A stretch of DNA of 64,000 bases from Agrobacterium albertimagni AOL15 (GTDB lineage: Bacteria; Pseudomonadota; Alphaproteobacteria; Rhizobiales; Rhizobiaceae), in the NCBI RefSeq assembly GCF_000300855.1, contig NZ_ALJF01000013.1:248001-312000 (forward strand), read 5' to 3'. Each line of letters begins with the position of its first letter. Position 1 is the first letter of the stretch. A model generated the notes under the pieces. It was not told where the DNA came from. It was given only the letters and a program-made list of their open reading frames with translations, and did no database searches. Both the position numbers and the translations under genes were made by a program. This document shows positions 54,174 through 63,428 of the stretch, piece after piece.

Positions 54174-55148
54174 TCAATCAGTTTCGGAATGTTCTTTGTC
54201 GGCCTTGGCGGCCGGCGTCAGGGCAACGGTCCGCCGGGTGTCCGAGAGGCCGATGATGAGGGGGATCATGAGCGGCAAGAGCATGATCGAAGAGAGATAG
54301 GCGAGGATGAGGGCCGGCAGACGCCAGTCCTTGCCCCGCGTCTTGAGATGCATGGAGGCAAAGCCAGCCATCAGGAAGCCCGCGCCGAAGGTGCCGCAGA
54401 CAACGGCGCCGATCATCGCAGGCACACCACCCAGGAAGCAGGCGATGATGCCTGCAAGGAAGATGAAGACCGTGTTGCGGTTCATCCGGAGCGCCGAAGG
54501 AAAGTCCTCCCGCGGACGCTTGTTGCGGCCGGAAGCCGTTACGATGCGCATGGCGATGTAATACATCATCGTCAGCAGCAGAACCCAGGTGCCGCCCTGA
54601 ATGATCGGCAGCAGGATGACCATGGTGCGCTTCAACTGCTCGAGCGCCACGGCATCGGGCAGCATGGCCGGATCCTGCGTGCTCATCGCCTGGGTCATCG
54701 CATCTACCAGCTGGCCGGTAAATTCCGGACCGAAGCCGATGATCACACCGAGCACGATGACGGCAATCGTCACGAAAGCGCAGAGCTGCAGAAGAATGTC
54801 GGAAAGCGGGTACCAGGCCATCAGGTGGTCGGGGCCACCGATTTCGGACGCGGGACGCGCCAGGCTCGACAGATGCGCGAGCCAGCCGGCAGGCGCCAGC
54901 GTGAAGATCGCCATGCCGAAGGCAAACATCGGCGACACGCTGACCATGCCGAGCAGGGCGGCTGTCACGATCGCGGTGATTGCGGCAGCATTGCCCCAGC
55001 CGAGGCCGACGATCAGGACGGGAAGCGCGGAAGCAGCATAGAGAATGGAGGCAAGCGTCGGCTGTGCCGCAGCACCCAGCACGAGCAGGGCGGCGGTAAT
55101 CCCGGCAATGAAGCCGGTCGTCAGCGATTTCGCATCCAGTTTTTTCAA
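54174..55148 (-). CDS. DUF2232 membrane protein
   Basis: A 324-residue protein with eight or so membrane helices ([45 protein letters not shown]; others). It belongs to the DUF2232 family (YybS-like), which regularly lies between rpsR and rplI in alphaproteobacteria. Function unknown. It starts after the hairpin that follows rpsR and ends 19 bases before rplI. Confidence 0.9.
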   Translation of the reverse strand: MKKLDAKSLTTGFIAGITAALLVLGAAAQPTLASILYAASALPVLIVGLGWGNAAAITAIVTAALLGMVSVSPMFAFGMAIFTLAPAGWLAHLSSLARPASEIGGPDHLMAWYPLSDILLQLCAFVTIAVIVLGVIIGFGPEFTGQLVDAMTQAMSTQDPAMLPDAVALEQLKRTMVILLPIIQGGTWVLLLTMMYYIAMRIVTASGRNKRPREDFPSALRMNRNTVFIFLAGIIACFLGGVPAMIGAVVCGTFGAGFLMAGFASMHLKTRGKDWRLPALILAYLSSIMLLPLMIPLIIGLSDTRRTVALTPAAKADKEHSETD

Positions 55149-55292
55149 CGTCGCTGTCCTGCTGTTCTAGCAGTTAGGGGAGGGGCTAGTGCGGTCTCGC
55201 AAAAGCATCCCCAACATGGGATTTCGCCTGATGTCGCGGGAGCGCGCCATCTGGCAGTCGGTTCCGATCCGCGCCCAACGCGGAAGGGATGA

Positions 55293-55317
55293 AGCCCGCC
55301 GACGATGTCGGCAGGCT
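55293..55317 (-). terminator. Hairpin after rpsR, partial terminator
   Basis: AGCC-C-GCCGAC / GTCGGC-A-GGCT, stem of 10 bp with one mismatch and a 3-base loop, 11 bases past the rpsR stop. Trailing minus-strand sequence is not T-rich, so it may process or attenuate rather than stop the transcript. Confidence 0.4.
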
Positions 55318-55327
55318 CCGTATCGGA

Positions 55328-55576
55328 TTACGCTACGACGTAAGGCAGCAGGCCGAGGAAACGGGCGCGCTTGATGGCTTGGGCCAGTTCGCGCTGCTTC
55401 TTCTGGGAAACTGCGGTGATACGCGAAGGAACGATCTTGCCGCGCTCGGAAATGTAGCGCTGCAGAAGACGGACGTCCTTGTAGTCGATGCGCGGAGCGT
55501 TTGCGCCCGAGAAGGGGCAGGTCTTGCGACGACGATGGAAAGGACGGCGGGCCTGAGAAGAGGATGCATCAGCCAT
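55328..55576 (-). CDS. rpsR: 30S ribosomal protein S18
   Basis: An 82-residue S18 with the core [20 protein letters not shown] (here preceded by RRRKT), [20 protein letters not shown] and [20 protein letters not shown]18 pairs with S6 on the 30S platform. It lies 23 bases after rpsF in the same transcript. Confidence 0.98.
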   Translation of the reverse strand: MADASSSQARRPFHRRRKTCPFSGANAPRIDYKDVRLLQRYISERGKIVPSRITAVSQKKQRELAQAIKRARFLGLLPYVVA

Positions 55577-55599
55577 TGTGTGTTCTCCTATTGCTCAGA

Positions 55600-56055
55600 T
55601 TACGCGCGGTCTTCGCGCGGACGACGCTCGAAGCCACCTTCACGGGGGCCACGGTCCGGACGCGGACCACGATCGCCGAAGTCGCGGCGCGGGCCACGAT
55701 CGTCGCCGTCACGACGCGGACGGTCGTCACGGTCGCGCTTCTGCATCATGGCAGACGGGCCTTCTTCGTGGGCTTCAACAGCGATGGTCATGTAACGAAG
55801 AACGTCTTCGTTGATGCGCATCTGGCGCTCCATTTCGTGAACGGCCGGTGCCGGAGCATCGATGTCCATGAGGGCGTAGTGAGCCTTGCGGTTCTTCTTG
55901 ATGCGGTAGGTCAGGGACTTGAGGCCCCAGTTTTCTACGCGCCCGACCTTGCCGCCGTTAGCTTCGATAACACCCTTGTACTGTTCGACGAGGGCATCAA
56001 CCTGCTGAGCGGACATATCCTGCCGGGCAAGGAATACGTGTTCGTAAAGAGCCAT
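55600..56055 (-). CDS. rpsF: 30S ribosomal protein S6
   Basis: A 151-residue S6. The globular domain runs [20 protein letters not shown] to [16 protein letters not shown] long charged tail rich in Arg, Asp and Gly (from about residue 112) is typical of rhizobial S6 and is encoded by near-repetitive DNA. The start is ATG 56055, not 56088. First gene of the operon, behind a leader of about 220 bases. Confidence 0.97.
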   Translation of the reverse strand: MALYEHVFLARQDMSAQQVDALVEQYKGVIEANGGKVGRVENWGLKSLTYRIKKNRKAHYALMDIDAPAPAVHEMERQMRINEDVLRYMTIAVEAHEEGPSAMMQKRDRDDRPRRDGDDRGPRRDFGDRGPRPDRGPREGGFERRPREDRA

Positions 56056-56282
56056 GTAAGCTTTGCCTTTTCTTGCGGTTGTCGTCACCCGGATCCGGCG
56101 CTAAGCCTCACAGACTGCTCCTGTGCGGGATGAGCCGCGGCAAGAAAAGTAGTGTGTTCGAGACGGTCGAGAGCGGAGACACGGGAGACCGGAAACCCTT
56201 ATGGTTCCTGCTGCAGACCTTGTGAGCCTGCCAGCCCTCCGTTCAGCCACCAGCCAGAGGACCGGGTGTTGTGAACGGCGCG

Positions 56283-56310
56283 CTTATACGCGTATCCCGG
56301 CGAAAAGCAA
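56283..56310 (-). promoter_or_regulatory. Promoter of the rpsF operon
   Basis: TTGCTT (56305-56310) and TATAAG (56283-56288) spaced by 16 bases on the minus strand. The resulting leader of about 220 bases could hold ribosomal-protein feedback control; I could not identify a known S6:S18 leader structure with confidence. Confidence 0.5.
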
Positions 56311-56339
56311 GTGCCGCGCGGGAATTTCTAACAGTGGCG

Positions 56340-57245
56340 TCAGCCGATCCTGAGGATCGTGCGCCCCTGATTGAGCGCGAACTGGTAGGTCAGCCCCTTG
56401 CCGGATAAGGCCGCCTCATCGACCGTCAGTGTGATCTTGTCATCCGAACCGGCAAATGTCGCGGTGAGCGTGTTGCCCTTGACGGTCACGTTCACATCCT
56501 TTTCCTGATAGTCATCGAACCGCAGGGTGAGTGCACCATTGCTGGTGATCGTGTCCACGCCATCGCCACGGGCAAAGCCATATTCAGCGATGGCATTGGC
56601 AGATTTCATGTCGGTCCGCTTGATGGTGACCGTGTCGTTTCCAGTGCCGCCGGAGGCAAAGATGCGGGTGCCCTCCAGGATCATGGTGTCATCGCCAGCA
56701 CCGCCGTCTATGCCAATCAGGGCTTCCCCTGCGATCGTCAGACGGTCATTGCCCTCTCCACCCGTCACCTTCATGACGAGCCGACCGGAGAGTTTCATCT
56801 CATCGTCACCCTCGCCCATATCAATATCACTGATATAGCGGGCGCTTGCGGTAAGGCTGTCGTCGCCAGATCCGGTCGACAGGCCAACAATGGCAGCCGC
56901 GCGGGCGGAGACCTTGTCGGCGCCAGCACCGGTAGTCACATTGTAGACAGCGGTGGCATCGAAAGTCAGCTTGTCGTCAGCCTCGGTACCCTGCGCTGCC
57001 GTGATAAAGCGGAGGCTTTCTTCGACAGAAGCCTGATCGCCGACAGAGGCGTCACGTAGAGCCAGGATCTCTGCGATCCGTGCAAGGGCCTTTTGACCTG
57101 CTGTCTCCGTGAATGTTGTATCGTCCCGTCCGGCCACTGACCGTGCAGGTTCGGACAGCGGACGAACCGGTGAAGACGCAGAAAACAGCTGGATCGCATA
57201 TGCCTGCGCATTCGGATTGCGATAGAAGCTATTGATGACCGTCAT
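56340..57245 (-). CDS. RTX-like GGxGxD repeat protein
   Basis: A 301-residue protein starting MTVINSFYRNPNAQAYAIQL (ATG 57245, with GAGGT upstream; the 18-residue extension is unsupported). Residues about 90-215 are a beta-roll-like series with repeats such as TGSGDDSLT, MGEGDDEMK, GGEGNDRLT, GGAGDDTMI and GGTGNDTVT, which bind calcium in RTX proteins. It lacks a standard signal peptide, consistent with type I or other export by a C-terminal signal. Role unknown. Confidence 0.8.
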   Translation of the reverse strand: MTVINSFYRNPNAQAYAIQLFSASSPVRPLSEPARSVAGRDDTTFTETAGQKALARIAEILALRDASVGDQASVEESLRFITAAQGTEADDKLTFDATAVYNVTTGAGADKVSARAAAIVGLSTGSGDDSLTASARYISDIDMGEGDDEMKLSGRLVMKVTGGEGNDRLTIAGEALIGIDGGAGDDTMILEGTRIFASGGTGNDTVTIKRTDMKSANAIAEYGFARGDGVDTITSNGALTLRFDDYQEKDVNVTVKGNTLTATFAGSDDKITLTVDEAALSGKGLTYQFALNQGRTILRIG

Positions 57246-57361
57246 ATGGAGCATACCTCGTGGCCGCAAATGGGGCCGCTTGCCCTGCGAAGCTAGCATT
57301 CGTGCATTGCGAAAAGCTTACATGACCTGATCCGATGCGGAAAATGGCATGGGCAAACGCA

Positions 57362-57388
57362 GTGAGCAGAGGGTTAACCTCTGCTCAC
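57362..57388. terminator. Strong hairpin between antiporter and RTX-like genes
   Basis: A perfect 11-bp stem GTGAGCAGAGG / CCTCTGCTCAC with loop GTTAA, followed on the plus strand by GCTTTTC. It lies 77 bases past the antiporter stop and most likely ends that transcript. Confidence 0.6.
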
Positions 57389-57464
57389 GCTTTTCTGTTG
57401 GGCTTGTATGTCTTGGGCGTCGGAAGCAGGCTTTCCGCGCCGGCAATCTGCGTCAGGTCGCGCC

Positions 57465-58397
57465 TCAGACCTGAACCAGTGCCAGCGTATATCCGACATA
57501 GGCGACGAGCATCGCACCAGCCGTCAGTCTGCGGACGCCCAGATGGGCGAGAAGCAGGAACGCGAAGCCGAGCGTGATGCCGAGCATGACGGGGACGTCG
57601 AAACTGCCGAATCGCGGATCGACGGAGATCGGCTGTATGACGGAGGTGACGCCCAGAATGAACAGGATGTTGAAGATGTTCGAGCCGACGATGTTGCCGA
57701 TCATGATGTCGGAGTGCTTGCGCATGGCCGACATGATGCCGGTTGCGAGTTCCGGAAGCGAGGTGCCGACCGCGACCACGGTGAGGCCGATGACCGCTTC
57801 GGAGATGCCGAAGTCGCGGGCGAGGTTGGTCGCACCGCGAACCAGCAGTTCCGCGCCGACAAACAGCGTGGCCAGGCCGCCGACGATCAGAAGGGTCATG
57901 AAGCCGGTTCCGAGTGTTTCGTGCTTCACATCTTCATTCGCCAGTTCCTCGATCGTACCCTTGCCCTGGATATAGGCGTAGAGGATGTAGCCGATGAGGA
58001 CCGCGACCATGACCAGACCGGCAAGCCGCCCGATGGCCTCGAACTGCACGAGACCCAGAAGCAGGACCGCCGCGCCGATCATCACATAGGTGTCGCGCTT
58101 CACGCCCTTGTCCCAATGGGTGATCGGGAAGATCAACGCGCAGGTGCCGACGATCAGCAGGATGTTTGCCGTATTCGAACCGACCACATTGCCAAGCGCG
58201 ATGTCCGAGGAGCCGGTCAGCGCGGCGCGGACGGAGACCAGCAGTTCCGGCATCGACGTGCCGAAGCCGACGATGACCAGCGAGACGATCAGCGTCGGTA
58301 TGGCGAGTTTCTGCGCCACTCCGATGGCGCCGCGAAGGAGCCACTCGGCACCGAAGTAAAGACCGACCAGGCCCCCGGCCACGAACAGATAATCCAA
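57465..58397 (-). CDS. CaCA-family calcium/sodium antiporter
   Basis: A 310-residue antiporter of the YrbG/NCX group with ten to eleven helices in two inverted halves. Each half has the alpha-repeat signature: VIVGFGTSMPELLVSVRAAL with GNVVGSNTANILLI, and VAVGTSLPELATGIMSA with GNIVGSNIFNILFI. The acidic residues in the PEL motifs coordinate calcium. It is next to the RTX-like protein gene on the same strand, with a terminator between. Confidence 0.94.
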   Translation of the reverse strand: MDYLFVAGGLVGLYFGAEWLLRGAIGVAQKLAIPTLIVSLVIVGFGTSMPELLVSVRAALTGSSDIALGNVVGSNTANILLIVGTCALIFPITHWDKGVKRDTYVMIGAAVLLLGLVQFEAIGRLAGLVMVAVLIGYILYAYIQGKGTIEELANEDVKHETLGTGFMTLLIVGGLATLFVGAELLVRGATNLARDFGISEAVIGLTVVAVGTSLPELATGIMSAMRKHSDIMIGNIVGSNIFNILFILGVTSVIQPISVDPRFGSFDVPVMLGITLGFAFLLLAHLGVRRLTAGAMLVAYVGYTLALVQV

Positions 58398-58529
58398 GAC
58401 AATCCCCCATAAAACATGGCCCGCGGGCCGGCGTTAAACCGCAGTCGCAAATGGTGACGAGCCGCGACATTGTGTAGGCCCGGCTCACTGATTTTTTGCA
58501 TGCCGGGCGGGGCTGCGAAGTCTGTGTCG

Positions 58530-59573
58530 TCAGATTGGCATCGGATAGAGACGATGGATCTTGGCGATCTCCTGCATCACCTCATCCGAGAGCGTCAGTT
58601 CTGCGGCACCGATATTGGTCTTCAACTGCTCCAGGGTCGTTGCACCAATGATCACGGAGGCCATGAACGGGCGCGTCAGGCAGAAGGCAAGCGCCATGGC
58701 GGAGGGGTCGAGGTCATGAGCTTTGGCGAGCTCCACATAGGCGCGCGTTGCCGCTTCCTGATGCGGCACGAGGCGGCCGCCGATGTCGCCGTTGATCGAG
58801 CCGCGCGAACCGGCCGGCTTGTTGCCGTCGAGATATTTGCCCGAGAGAATGCCGCCTGCGAGCGGCGAATAGGCAAGCAGACCAACATCTTCGTGATGGG
58901 ACAGTTCAGCCAGATCGAGATCGTAGTGACGGTAGAGCAGGTTGTACTCGTTCTGGATCGTCGCGACCCGCGGGAGCCCCTTGGCTTCGGCGAGCGTCAG
59001 GTATTTCTGTGTGCCCCAGGTGGTCTCGTTGGACAGACCGACGGCCCGAAGCTTGCCGGCCTTCACGCAGTCACCGAGGGCATCCAGGATCTCCGCGATC
59101 TCGACAGAGGCCTTTGCCTTGTCCTGCTTGTAGGGATTGTAGTTCCAGGCGCCGCGGAAATGGAAATGCCCGCGGTTTGGCCAGTGGATCTGGTAGAGGT
59201 CGACATAGTCGGTCTTCAACCGCTTCAGGCTGGCGTCGAGCGCTTCCTTCACCACGGGGCCGGTGATCGGCTTGCCTTCGCGGATATAGGGGCGGCCCGG
59301 GCCGGCAACTTTCGTCGCCAGCACCACCTTGTCGCGATTGCCGGTCTTTTCGAACCAGTCCCCGATCAGCCGCTCGGTATCGGCATAGGTTTCCGCCGAG
59401 AGCGGCGTCGTCGGATAGAGCTCGGCCGTGTCGAAGAAGTTGACGCCGTGCTCCAGCGCGTAATCCATCTGCGCATAGGCTTCCTCGCGCGTGTTCTGCG
59501 AGCCCCAGGTCATCGTGCCCAGGCAGATTTCGGAAACAAGGATATCGGTTCGGCCGAGCCGGTTCATCTTCAT
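58530..59573 (-). CDS. Aldo/keto reductase (Tas-like)
   Basis: A 347-residue NADPH-dependent oxidoreductase of the Tas group. Features: CLGTMTWGSQNTREEA, the catalytic Asp and Tyr in FFDTAELYPTTP, Lys in VLATKVAGPG, His in YQIHWPNRG, and the NADPH-binding PLAGGILSGKY and IIGATTLEQL. It stands alone between the antiporter and the divergent fabD. Confidence 0.93.
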   Translation of the reverse strand: MKMNRLGRTDILVSEICLGTMTWGSQNTREEAYAQMDYALEHGVNFFDTAELYPTTPLSAETYADTERLIGDWFEKTGNRDKVVLATKVAGPGRPYIREGKPITGPVVKEALDASLKRLKTDYVDLYQIHWPNRGHFHFRGAWNYNPYKQDKAKASVEIAEILDALGDCVKAGKLRAVGLSNETTWGTQKYLTLAEAKGLPRVATIQNEYNLLYRHYDLDLAELSHHEDVGLLAYSPLAGGILSGKYLDGNKPAGSRGSINGDIGGRLVPHQEAATRAYVELAKAHDLDPSAMALAFCLTRPFMASVIIGATTLEQLKTNIGAAELTLSDEVMQEIAKIHRLYPMPI

Positions 59574-59781
59574 GGGAGAAGCCTCTGATGTGGAGGGATT
59601 GCCTTGGGAGGCGGGATGAGTTCGGAAGCAATCTAGTCAGAAATTGATGCATCGCAAGATGGCGATAGCTGTGGAACAGCCTTGTCCTAAGGTCGTTTCG
59701 AGGGGCAGCCAAAGGGGTGCAAGACTTGACTCGCAAGGGCCAACTGTGAATTGACAGGAAAAAACCAAGGGAGAAACGCCC

Positions 59782-60726
59782 ATGTCAGTCGCATTCACCT
59801 TTCCCGGTCAGGGCAGCCAGGCCGTCGGAATGGGCAAGGACCTTGCCGACAATTTTGCCGAAGCTCGTGCCGTCTTCGAAGAGGTCGACGAAGCGCTCGG
59901 CCAGAAGCTGTCCGACATCATGTGGAACGGGCCGGAAGAAACGCTGACGCTGACGGCCAATGCCCAGCCGGCATTGATGGCGGTTTCCATGGCCGTGATC
60001 CGCGTACTGGAAGCCAAGGGTCTCGACCTCAAGTCGAAGGTTGCCTACGTCGCCGGCCATTCGCTCGGCGAATATTCCGCGCTCTGCGCTGCCGGCACAT
60101 TCTCGATTGGCGACACCGCGCGTCTCCTGCGCATTCGTGGCAATGCCATGCAGGCAGCCGTCCCGGTGGGTGAGGGCGCGATGGCTGCGATCATCGGCCT
60201 CGAGCATGGCGACGTGCAGGCGATCTGCGCGGATGCCTCTGCCGTCGGCCCGTGCCAGATCGCCAATGACAATGGCGGCGGTCAGCTGGTCATTTCGGGA
60301 GCGAAGGCCGCCGTCGAGAAGGCTGCAGCACTCGCCACCGAAAAGGGTGCCAAGCGCGCCATCATGCTGCCGGTTTCTGCGCCTTTCCATTCCGCCTTGA
60401 TGGGCCCCGCGGCAGACGCCATGCGCGAAGCGCTTGCCAAGGTCGAGAAAAAAGACCCCATCGTGGCGCTCATCGCCAATGTGCGTGCGGCCCCTGTCAC
60501 GTCGGCGTCCGAAATCGCCGATCTGCTCGTCGAGCAGGTGACCGGTCAGGTCCGCTGGCGCGAGACGGTCGAGTGGTTCGGCGCCAATGGCGTGACCACG
60601 CTTTATGAAGTGGGTGCCGGCAAGGTCCTGACTGGGCTTGCCCGTCGCATCGACAAGAACATCAACGGTGTGGCCGTCAACGGCCCGGCCGACATTGACG
60701 CTGCGATCGCCGCCCTGAATGGCTGA
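59782..60726 (+). CDS. fabD: Malonyl-CoA:ACP transacylase
   Basis: Loads malonyl groups onto ACP for fatty acid synthesis. The 314-residue protein has the nucleophile elbow AGHSLGEYSALCAAG (catalytic Ser), the N-terminal FTFPGQGSQAVGMGKDL, and the His and Gln residues in the SAPFHSALM segment. AAGGGAG precedes ATG 59782. First gene of the fabD-fabG-acpP-fabF-mltG cluster. Confidence 0.97.
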   Translation: MSVAFTFPGQGSQAVGMGKDLADNFAEARAVFEEVDEALGQKLSDIMWNGPEETLTLTANAQPALMAVSMAVIRVLEAKGLDLKSKVAYVAGHSLGEYSALCAAGTFSIGDTARLLRIRGNAMQAAVPVGEGAMAAIIGLEHGDVQAICADASAVGPCQIANDNGGGQLVISGAKAAVEKAAALATEKGAKRAIMLPVSAPFHSALMGPAADAMREALAKVEKKDPIVALIANVRAAPVTSASEIADLLVEQVTGQVRWRETVEWFGANGVTTLYEVGAGKVLTGLARRIDKNINGVAVNGPADIDAAIAALNG

Positions 60727-60756
60727 TCGCCCCAACGAACAACAAGGAACCCGACC

Positions 60757-61494
60757 ATGTTCGATCTGACCGGCCGCAAGGCCCTCGTGACTGGCGCCAC
60801 CGGTGGCATCGGCGAAGAAATTGCCCGCCAGCTGCATGCCCAGGGCGCGATCGTCGGCCTGCACGGCACACGCGTCGAAAAGCTGGAAGCACTGGCCGCC
60901 GATCTCGGCGATCGCGTCAAGATCTTCCCGGCCAACTTGTCCGACCGTGACGAAGTCAAGGCGCTCGGCGAAAAGGCCGAAGCCGAACTCGAAGGCGTCG
61001 ACATCCTGGTCAACAATGCCGGCATCACCAAGGACGGCCTGTTCGTCCGCATGTCGGATGCCGACTGGGATGCGGTTCTCGAAGTCAACCTGACCGCCGT
61101 CTTCCGCCTGACGCGCGAGCTGACCCATCCGATGATGCGCCGCCGCTTTGGCCGGATCATCAACATCACCTCCGTCGTCGGCGTCACCGGCAATCCCGGC
61201 CAGGCCAACTACTGCGCCTCCAAGGCTGGCATGATCGGCTTCACCAAGTCGCTCGGTCAGGAGATCGCCACCCGCAACGTGACGGTCAACTGTGTTGCCC
61301 CGGGCTTCATCGAAAGCGCCATGACCGGCAAGCTGAACGACAAGCAGAAGGAAGCGATCATGGGTGCCATCCCCATGAAGCGCATGGGCACGGGCGCCGA
61401 AGTCGCCTCCGCCGTCGTCTACCTCGCCTCCAACGAGGCCTCTTACATGACCGGGCAGACGCTGCACGTGAATGGCGGCATGGCGATGATCTGA
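60757..61494 (+). CDS. fabG: 3-oxoacyl-ACP reductase
   Basis: NADPH-dependent reduction of 3-oxoacyl-ACP. The 245-residue SDR has ALVTGATGGIGEEIARQLH, the NNAGITKDGL segment, catalytic Ser in NITSVVGV and YCASKAGMIGFTKSL. The family ending QTLHVNGGMAMI is intact. It starts 30 bases after fabD; acpP follows after a 275-base gap with its own signals. Confidence 0.97.
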   Translation: MFDLTGRKALVTGATGGIGEEIARQLHAQGAIVGLHGTRVEKLEALAADLGDRVKIFPANLSDRDEVKALGEKAEAELEGVDILVNNAGITKDGLFVRMSDADWDAVLEVNLTAVFRLTRELTHPMMRRRFGRIINITSVVGVTGNPGQANYCASKAGMIGFTKSLGQEIATRNVTVNCVAPGFIESAMTGKLNDKQKEAIMGAIPMKRMGTGAEVASAVVYLASNEASYMTGQTLHVNGGMAMI

Positions 61495-61569
61495 TCTCAT
61501 TGCCGGAAACAGCCCCTGCGCAATAGGATGTTGAGCAAGGCAAGGGGGCGAATTTCTGGCTTTGCGGCG

Positions 61570-61589
61570 CGCTTAAACCGTGTTAAGCG
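61570..61589. repeat. 7-bp inverted repeat upstream of acpP
   Basis: CGCTTAA-ACCGTG-TTAAGCG, perfect arms. It lies about 180 bases before the acpP ATG in a region that probably contains its promoter. An operator is possible; the binding protein is unknown. Confidence 0.4.
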
Positions 61590-61629
61590 GGCCATGACTG
61601 TGAGCAGTCGCTCCGTCTCATGAGCCGAA

Positions 61630-61653
61630 GTTTATGCTTTTGTTTGCATAAAC
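61630..61653. repeat. 8-bp inverted repeat upstream of acpP
   Basis: GTTTATGC (61630-61637) and GCATAAAC (61646-61653), perfect arms around an 8-base T-rich centre, about 117 bases before acpP. AT-rich and without a following T run in a GC-rich stem, it looks like an operator rather than a terminator. The rest of 61495-61769 has no visible gene. Confidence 0.45.
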
Positions 61654-61769
61654 CGCTCTGGGTCAGGGCCGAACAGGTTTGCTGGTGGGACGAAAGCGTC
61701 ACTGGCTGAATGCAGGGTAGGGATGCCATTAAGGCTCCCTCTGAATTTTAGAAGGTCGAGGATACCGAC

Positions 61770-62006
61770 ATGAGCGATATCGCAGAACGCGTGAAGAAAA
61801 TTGTAGTTGATCATCTCGGCGTTGACGCTGAAAAGGTCGTCGAAGGCGCGAGCTTCATCGACGATCTGGGCGCTGACTCGCTCGACACCGTCGAACTCGT
61901 CATGGCCTTCGAAGAAGAATTCGGCGTCGAGATCCCGGACGATGCAGCTGACTCGATCCTGACGGTCGGCGACGCCGTCAAGTTCATCGAGAAGGCCCAG
62001 GCCTGA
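61770..62006 (+). CDS. acpP: Acyl carrier protein
   Basis: A 78-residue ACP that carries growing acyl chains on 4'-phosphopantetheine attached to the Ser in [19 protein letters not shown]. It is highly acidic and helical, as all ACPs. GAGG precedes ATG 61770. A hairpin at 62056-62074 follows, allowing ACP to be made in excess over fabF. Confidence 0.98.
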   Translation: MSDIAERVKKIVVDHLGVDAEKVVEGASFIDDLGADSLDTVELVMAFEEEFGVEIPDDAADSILTVGDAVKFIEKAQA

Positions 62007-62055
62007 TCGATCAAACTGCTGCGGAAGGCGGGCGCGAGCCCGTCCTGTCCGCTTG

Positions 62056-62074
62056 GGCCCGCGATGAGCGGGCC
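62056..62074 (+). terminator. Terminator after acpP
   Basis: A 7-bp GC-only stem GGCCCGC / GCGGGCC with loop GATGA, then TTGTTGT. Located 50 bases after the acpP stop. Probably partial, since fabF follows. Confidence 0.6.
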
Positions 62075-62137
62075 TTGTTGTATCTGGACCTTTGTTTACA
62101 ATGACTTCGGTCAAATAAATTGGGTGGGCTTCGCACG

Positions 62138-63394
62138 ATGAGACGTGTCGTCATCACCGGTACCGGCATGGTATCGCCTCTTGGATGTGGAACGGAACTG
62201 ACCTGGCAGCGGCTACTGGCCGGCCAGAGCGGTGCCCGCCTGGTCACGGAATTCGAGGTCGATGACCTGCCGGCCAAGATCGCTTGCCGCATCCCGACCG
62301 AAGGTGAGGGCGCCTGGAATCCGGATGACTGGATGGAGCCGAAGGACCAGCGCAAGGTCGATGCTTTCATCATTTACGCCCTTGCTGCAGCCGACATGGC
62401 GTTGAAGGATGCCGGCTGGGAACCAAAGAATTACGAAGAAGAGTGTGCCACGGGCGTCCTGATTGGCTCCGGCATCGGCGGCCTCGAAGGCATCGTTGAA
62501 GCGGGTCACATCCTGCGCGACAAGGGCCCGCGTCGCCTCTCGCCCTTCTTCATCCCGGGCCGCCTGATCAACCTCGCCTCCGGCCAGGTTTCGATCCGCC
62601 ACAAGCTGCGTGGCCCCAACCATTCGGTTGTCACGGCCTGCTCGACCGGCGCCCATGCGATCGGCGATGCCGCTCGTCTGGTCGCGCTCGGCGATGCCGA
62701 TGTCATGGTAGCCGGCGGTACCGAATCGCCGATCAGCCGCATCTCGCTCGCCGGCTTTGCCGCCTGCAAGGCGCTGTCGACCGCCCGCAATGATGACCCA
62801 ACCGCCGCCTCGCGTCCCTACGACAAGGATCGTGACGGCTTCGTCATGGGCGAGGGCGCCGGCATCGTCATCCTGGAAGAGCTGGAACACGCCAAGGCTC
62901 GCGGCGCCAAGATCTATGCCGAAGTCGTCGGCTATGGTCTGTCCGGCGACGCCTTCCACATCACGGCTCCCTCCGAGGATGGCGATGGTGCGTTCCGTTG
63001 CATGACCATGGCGCTGAAGCGTGCCGGACTTACGCCGGCCGATGTCGACTACATCAACGCCCATGGCACATCGACCATGGCCGACACGATCGAGCTGGGT
63101 GCCGTCGAGCGCCTGCTTGGCGATCATGCCGAAAACGTCTCGATGTCGTCGACCAAGTCGGCCATCGGTCACCTGCTCGGTGCGGCCGGTGCGGTGGAAG
63201 CGATCTTCTCGACGCTGGCGATCCGCGACAACATCGCGCCGCCGACCCTCAACCTCGACACTCCCGATGTCGAGACCAAGATCGATCTCGTGCCGCACAA
63301 GGCGAGAAAGCGCGAAATCAATGTCGCCCTGTCGAATTCCTTCGGCTTCGGCGGGACCAATGCCTCGCTGGTGCTGAAGCGCTACGAGGCCTGA
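62138..63394 (+). CDS. fabF: 3-oxoacyl-ACP synthase II
   Basis: Condensing enzyme that elongates acyl-ACP with malonyl-ACP. The 418-residue protein has the Cys nucleophile in VVTACSTGAHAIGDAAR, the two catalytic His residues in NAHGTSTMADTIE and SAIGHLLGAAGAV, and the C-terminal NSFGFGGTNASLVL. The start is ATG 62138 (MRRVVITGTGMVSPLG); the TTG at 62120 is unlikely. It precedes mltG, as in many rhizobia. Confidence 0.97.
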   Translation: MRRVVITGTGMVSPLGCGTELTWQRLLAGQSGARLVTEFEVDDLPAKIACRIPTEGEGAWNPDDWMEPKDQRKVDAFIIYALAAADMALKDAGWEPKNYEEECATGVLIGSGIGGLEGIVEAGHILRDKGPRRLSPFFIPGRLINLASGQVSIRHKLRGPNHSVVTACSTGAHAIGDAARLVALGDADVMVAGGTESPISRISLAGFAACKALSTARNDDPTAASRPYDKDRDGFVMGEGAGIVILEELEHAKARGAKIYAEVVGYGLSGDAFHITAPSEDGDGAFRCMTMALKRAGLTPADVDYINAHGTSTMADTIELGAVERLLGDHAENVSMSSTKSAIGHLLGAAGAVEAIFSTLAIRDNIAPPTLNLDTPDVETKIDLVPHKARKREINVALSNSFGFGGTNASLVLKRYEA

Positions 63395-63403
63395 TCGCAT
63401 GGG

Positions 63404-63428
63404 GGCGGCCGGTCGCTGATCGGCCGCC
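63404..63428. repeat. GC-rich hairpin after fabF
   Basis: GGCGGCCG / CGGCCGCC, perfect 8-bp arms with a 9-base loop, starting 10 bases after the fabF stop. No T run follows, so it is at most a weak terminator or an RNA-stability element between fabF and mltG. Confidence 0.35.

Noticed and set aside
55600..55735. Short tandem-like repeats that might be a CRISPR or satellite
   Set aside because: They encode the Arg/Asp/Gly-rich tail of ribosomal protein S6 in frame and have irregular units.
56056..56282. S6:S18 ribosomal leader RNA
   Set aside because: The long leader makes it plausible, but I could not identify the characteristic bulged CCG hairpin by eye with enough confidence to annotate it.
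59785..61500. A 571-codon minus-strand open frame
   Set aside because: Antisense to fabD and fabG; composition typical of a shadow frame.
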